From IMG/VR virus record IMGVR_UViG_3300042544_000985, positions 1-37,235 of that record: DNA of 37,235 bases. One strand, written 5' to 3'. Positions 36,506 to 37,235 of the stretch are shown piece by piece; the first letter of the stretch is position 1; each line of letters opens with the position of its first letter. Made by a program: the position numbers and the translations under genes. The notes under the pieces were generated by a model that was not told where the DNA came from, searched no databases, and saw only the letters and a list, made by a program, of their open reading frames with translations. This DNA is from a virus.

Positions 36506-36717
36506 TTATCTTTTTTACTTTTTACAGTCAATCCAAAAATACTATTTAGCAAAACTGCAAAAGCCATCAAGCCCCATGCCTCAACATAGTCAATGTATGG
36601 CAGATTAAAAATATTTGGTATTAACCAATTCCACATAATGTACACCGGAACAGAGATAAATGCCAAAGCAAAAGCAGAGGCTAATATAGAGATGGCAATT
36701 TCTTTAACTTGTTCCAT
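36502..36717 (-). CDS. Two-helix membrane protein between the terminase genes
   Basis: 71 residues with hydrophobic segments at about 8-31 (ISILASAFALAFISVPVYIMWNW) and 46-64 (EAWGLMAFAVLLNSIFGLTV), a short polar turn and a basic C-terminus (KSKKDK). The ends face the cytoplasm by the positive-inside rule. Its stop overlaps the terL start by 4 nt. Function unknown; a second holin or antiholin, or a host-membrane modifier, is possible. A gene for a membrane protein at this place is uncommon. Confidence 0.7.
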   Translation of the reverse strand: MEQVKEIAISILASAFALAFISVPVYIMWNWLIPNIFNLPYIDYVEAWGLMAFAVLLNSIFGLTVKSKKDK

Positions 36718-36720
36718 GAT

Positions 36721-37170
36721 TTAGTTCATTTTAAGAAGTTTGGCAATTTCATCCTCCTCATCACCACTTCCATCCTGGAAATACTCTAAAGTTAGCCTTG
36801 ACTTCGGATCAAGCCCTAAAGTCTTAGATAATTCAAGAAATAACTCAAATCCTTGCTTAAATGCAGTCCATTCGGCACTTACCTGCCTAGCACCGTTAGG
36901 ATGCACCATAACTGCACCGTCTTTGCTCAATATTTCGGCATTGTGCAGTAAATGTCCAATGGCACGCGCTGCGATTGAAAGGTAAATCTCATCAACTTGC
37001 TTTCCAGCCTTGTGAAGATGGAGGTGTTCACGGATTCTGTTGTATATTCTTTGCTCACCTGCGTCAAGGTTGAACATCGGCTCACCGATTTCACCGGGAG
37101 TGAATGTCTTAACGCGTGATTTTTCCAAGGTGCCCTGAAGTAGTTTTGTCTTTATGCTTTTTTGTGCCAT
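36721..37170 (-). CDS. terS: Terminase small subunit, P27 family
   Basis: 149 residues. FNLDAGEQRIYNRIREHLHLHKAGKQVDEIYLSIAARAIGHLLHNAEIL, then GARQVSAEWTAFKQGFELFLELSKTLGLDPKSRLTL is the P27-type small terminase pattern; the LGLDPKSR motif is typical. It binds the packaging site and brings in terL. Its C-terminus is acidic (DGSGDEEDEIAKLL). If the molecule is circular, the HNH gene lies about 80 nt upstream. Confidence 0.9.
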   Translation of the reverse strand: MAQKSIKTKLLQGTLEKSRVKTFTPGEIGEPMFNLDAGEQRIYNRIREHLHLHKAGKQVDEIYLSIAARAIGHLLHNAEILSKDGAVMVHPNGARQVSAEWTAFKQGFELFLELSKTLGLDPKSRLTLEYFQDGSGDEEDEIAKLLKMN

Positions 37171-37235
37171 GTTGTTTATGGTTTATGATTTTAAATTGAA
37201 CCCCCTTTTAGAGGCTGCGTTGATGTGCTCTGAGT
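37171..37235. other. Right edge of the window; probable junction with position 1
   Basis: 65 nt without a gene, including a GGGGG/CCCCC tract at 37201-37205. With positions 1-15 it would make an 80-nt gap between the HNH stop and terS, where a cos site would be expected. I see no direct repeat shared by the two window ends. Confidence 0.4.

Noticed and set aside
1-37235. CRISPR array, diversity-generating retroelement, integrase and attachment site
   Set aside because: No regularly spaced direct repeats with spacers, no reverse transcriptase, and no recombinase motif were found.

Overview
The window reads as a tailed phage (siphovirus with HK97-type head) that infects a member of the Bacteroidota. 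The evidence for the host group is threefold. Promoter elements match the Bacteroidota form (TAnnTTTG at -7, TTG/TTTG near -33). Start codons are preceded by A-rich leaders instead of clear Shine-Dalgarno sites. Several exported phage proteins carry signal peptides with Gln directly after the cleavage site, as is typical for this phylum. The sequence is AT-rich and uses the standard code. No integrase, repressor, DNA polymerase, CRISPR array or reverse transcriptase was seen.

Layout: two opposed transcription units start at one overlapping divergent promoter pair (1658-1690). Rightward (1704-16881) lie the early/middle genes: SSB, an exported glucosaminidase, a glycosyltransferase, an HNH nuclease, a ParB-like protein, a winged-helix replication protein with iteron-like repeats inside its gene, many small proteins, a PD-(D/E)XK nuclease, a nucleotide-metabolism cluster (ThyX, DUF5664, dCTP deaminase) and a RuvC-like resolvase. 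Leftward (1640-16, then 37170-16941 if the molecule is circular) lie the late genes. These are a small ribbon-helix-helix-like protein, a glycosyltransferase, HNH, small and large terminase, portal, protease, capsid, connectors, tail tube, frameshifted tail chaperones, tape measure, tail tip, fibre, holin and amidase. The two units converge at a terminator at 16911-16939. HNH at the left edge and terS at the right edge are normally adjacent, so the window is probably one complete circular or circularly permuted genome of about 37.2 kb.

The most unusual content is non-coding. A 123-nt RNA (12734-12856) has tRNA-Leu-like acceptor, D and T arms, but a long branched arm replaces the anticodon arm. 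A compact candidate small RNA (about 5171-5266) has its own -7 promoter element, three hairpins and a terminator, and its first and last loops are perfectly complementary. An 11-bp start-codon-bearing repeat precedes thyX. A terminator-like hairpin covers the portal start codon.

Among proteins, the odd ones are a head-tail connector fused through 20-residue repeats to a glycine-rich adhesin-like domain, a tail protein with an internal signal peptide, and three tandem paralogues of a small TPKEKA protein. All functional calls come from reading the sequence; no searches or folding programs were run.
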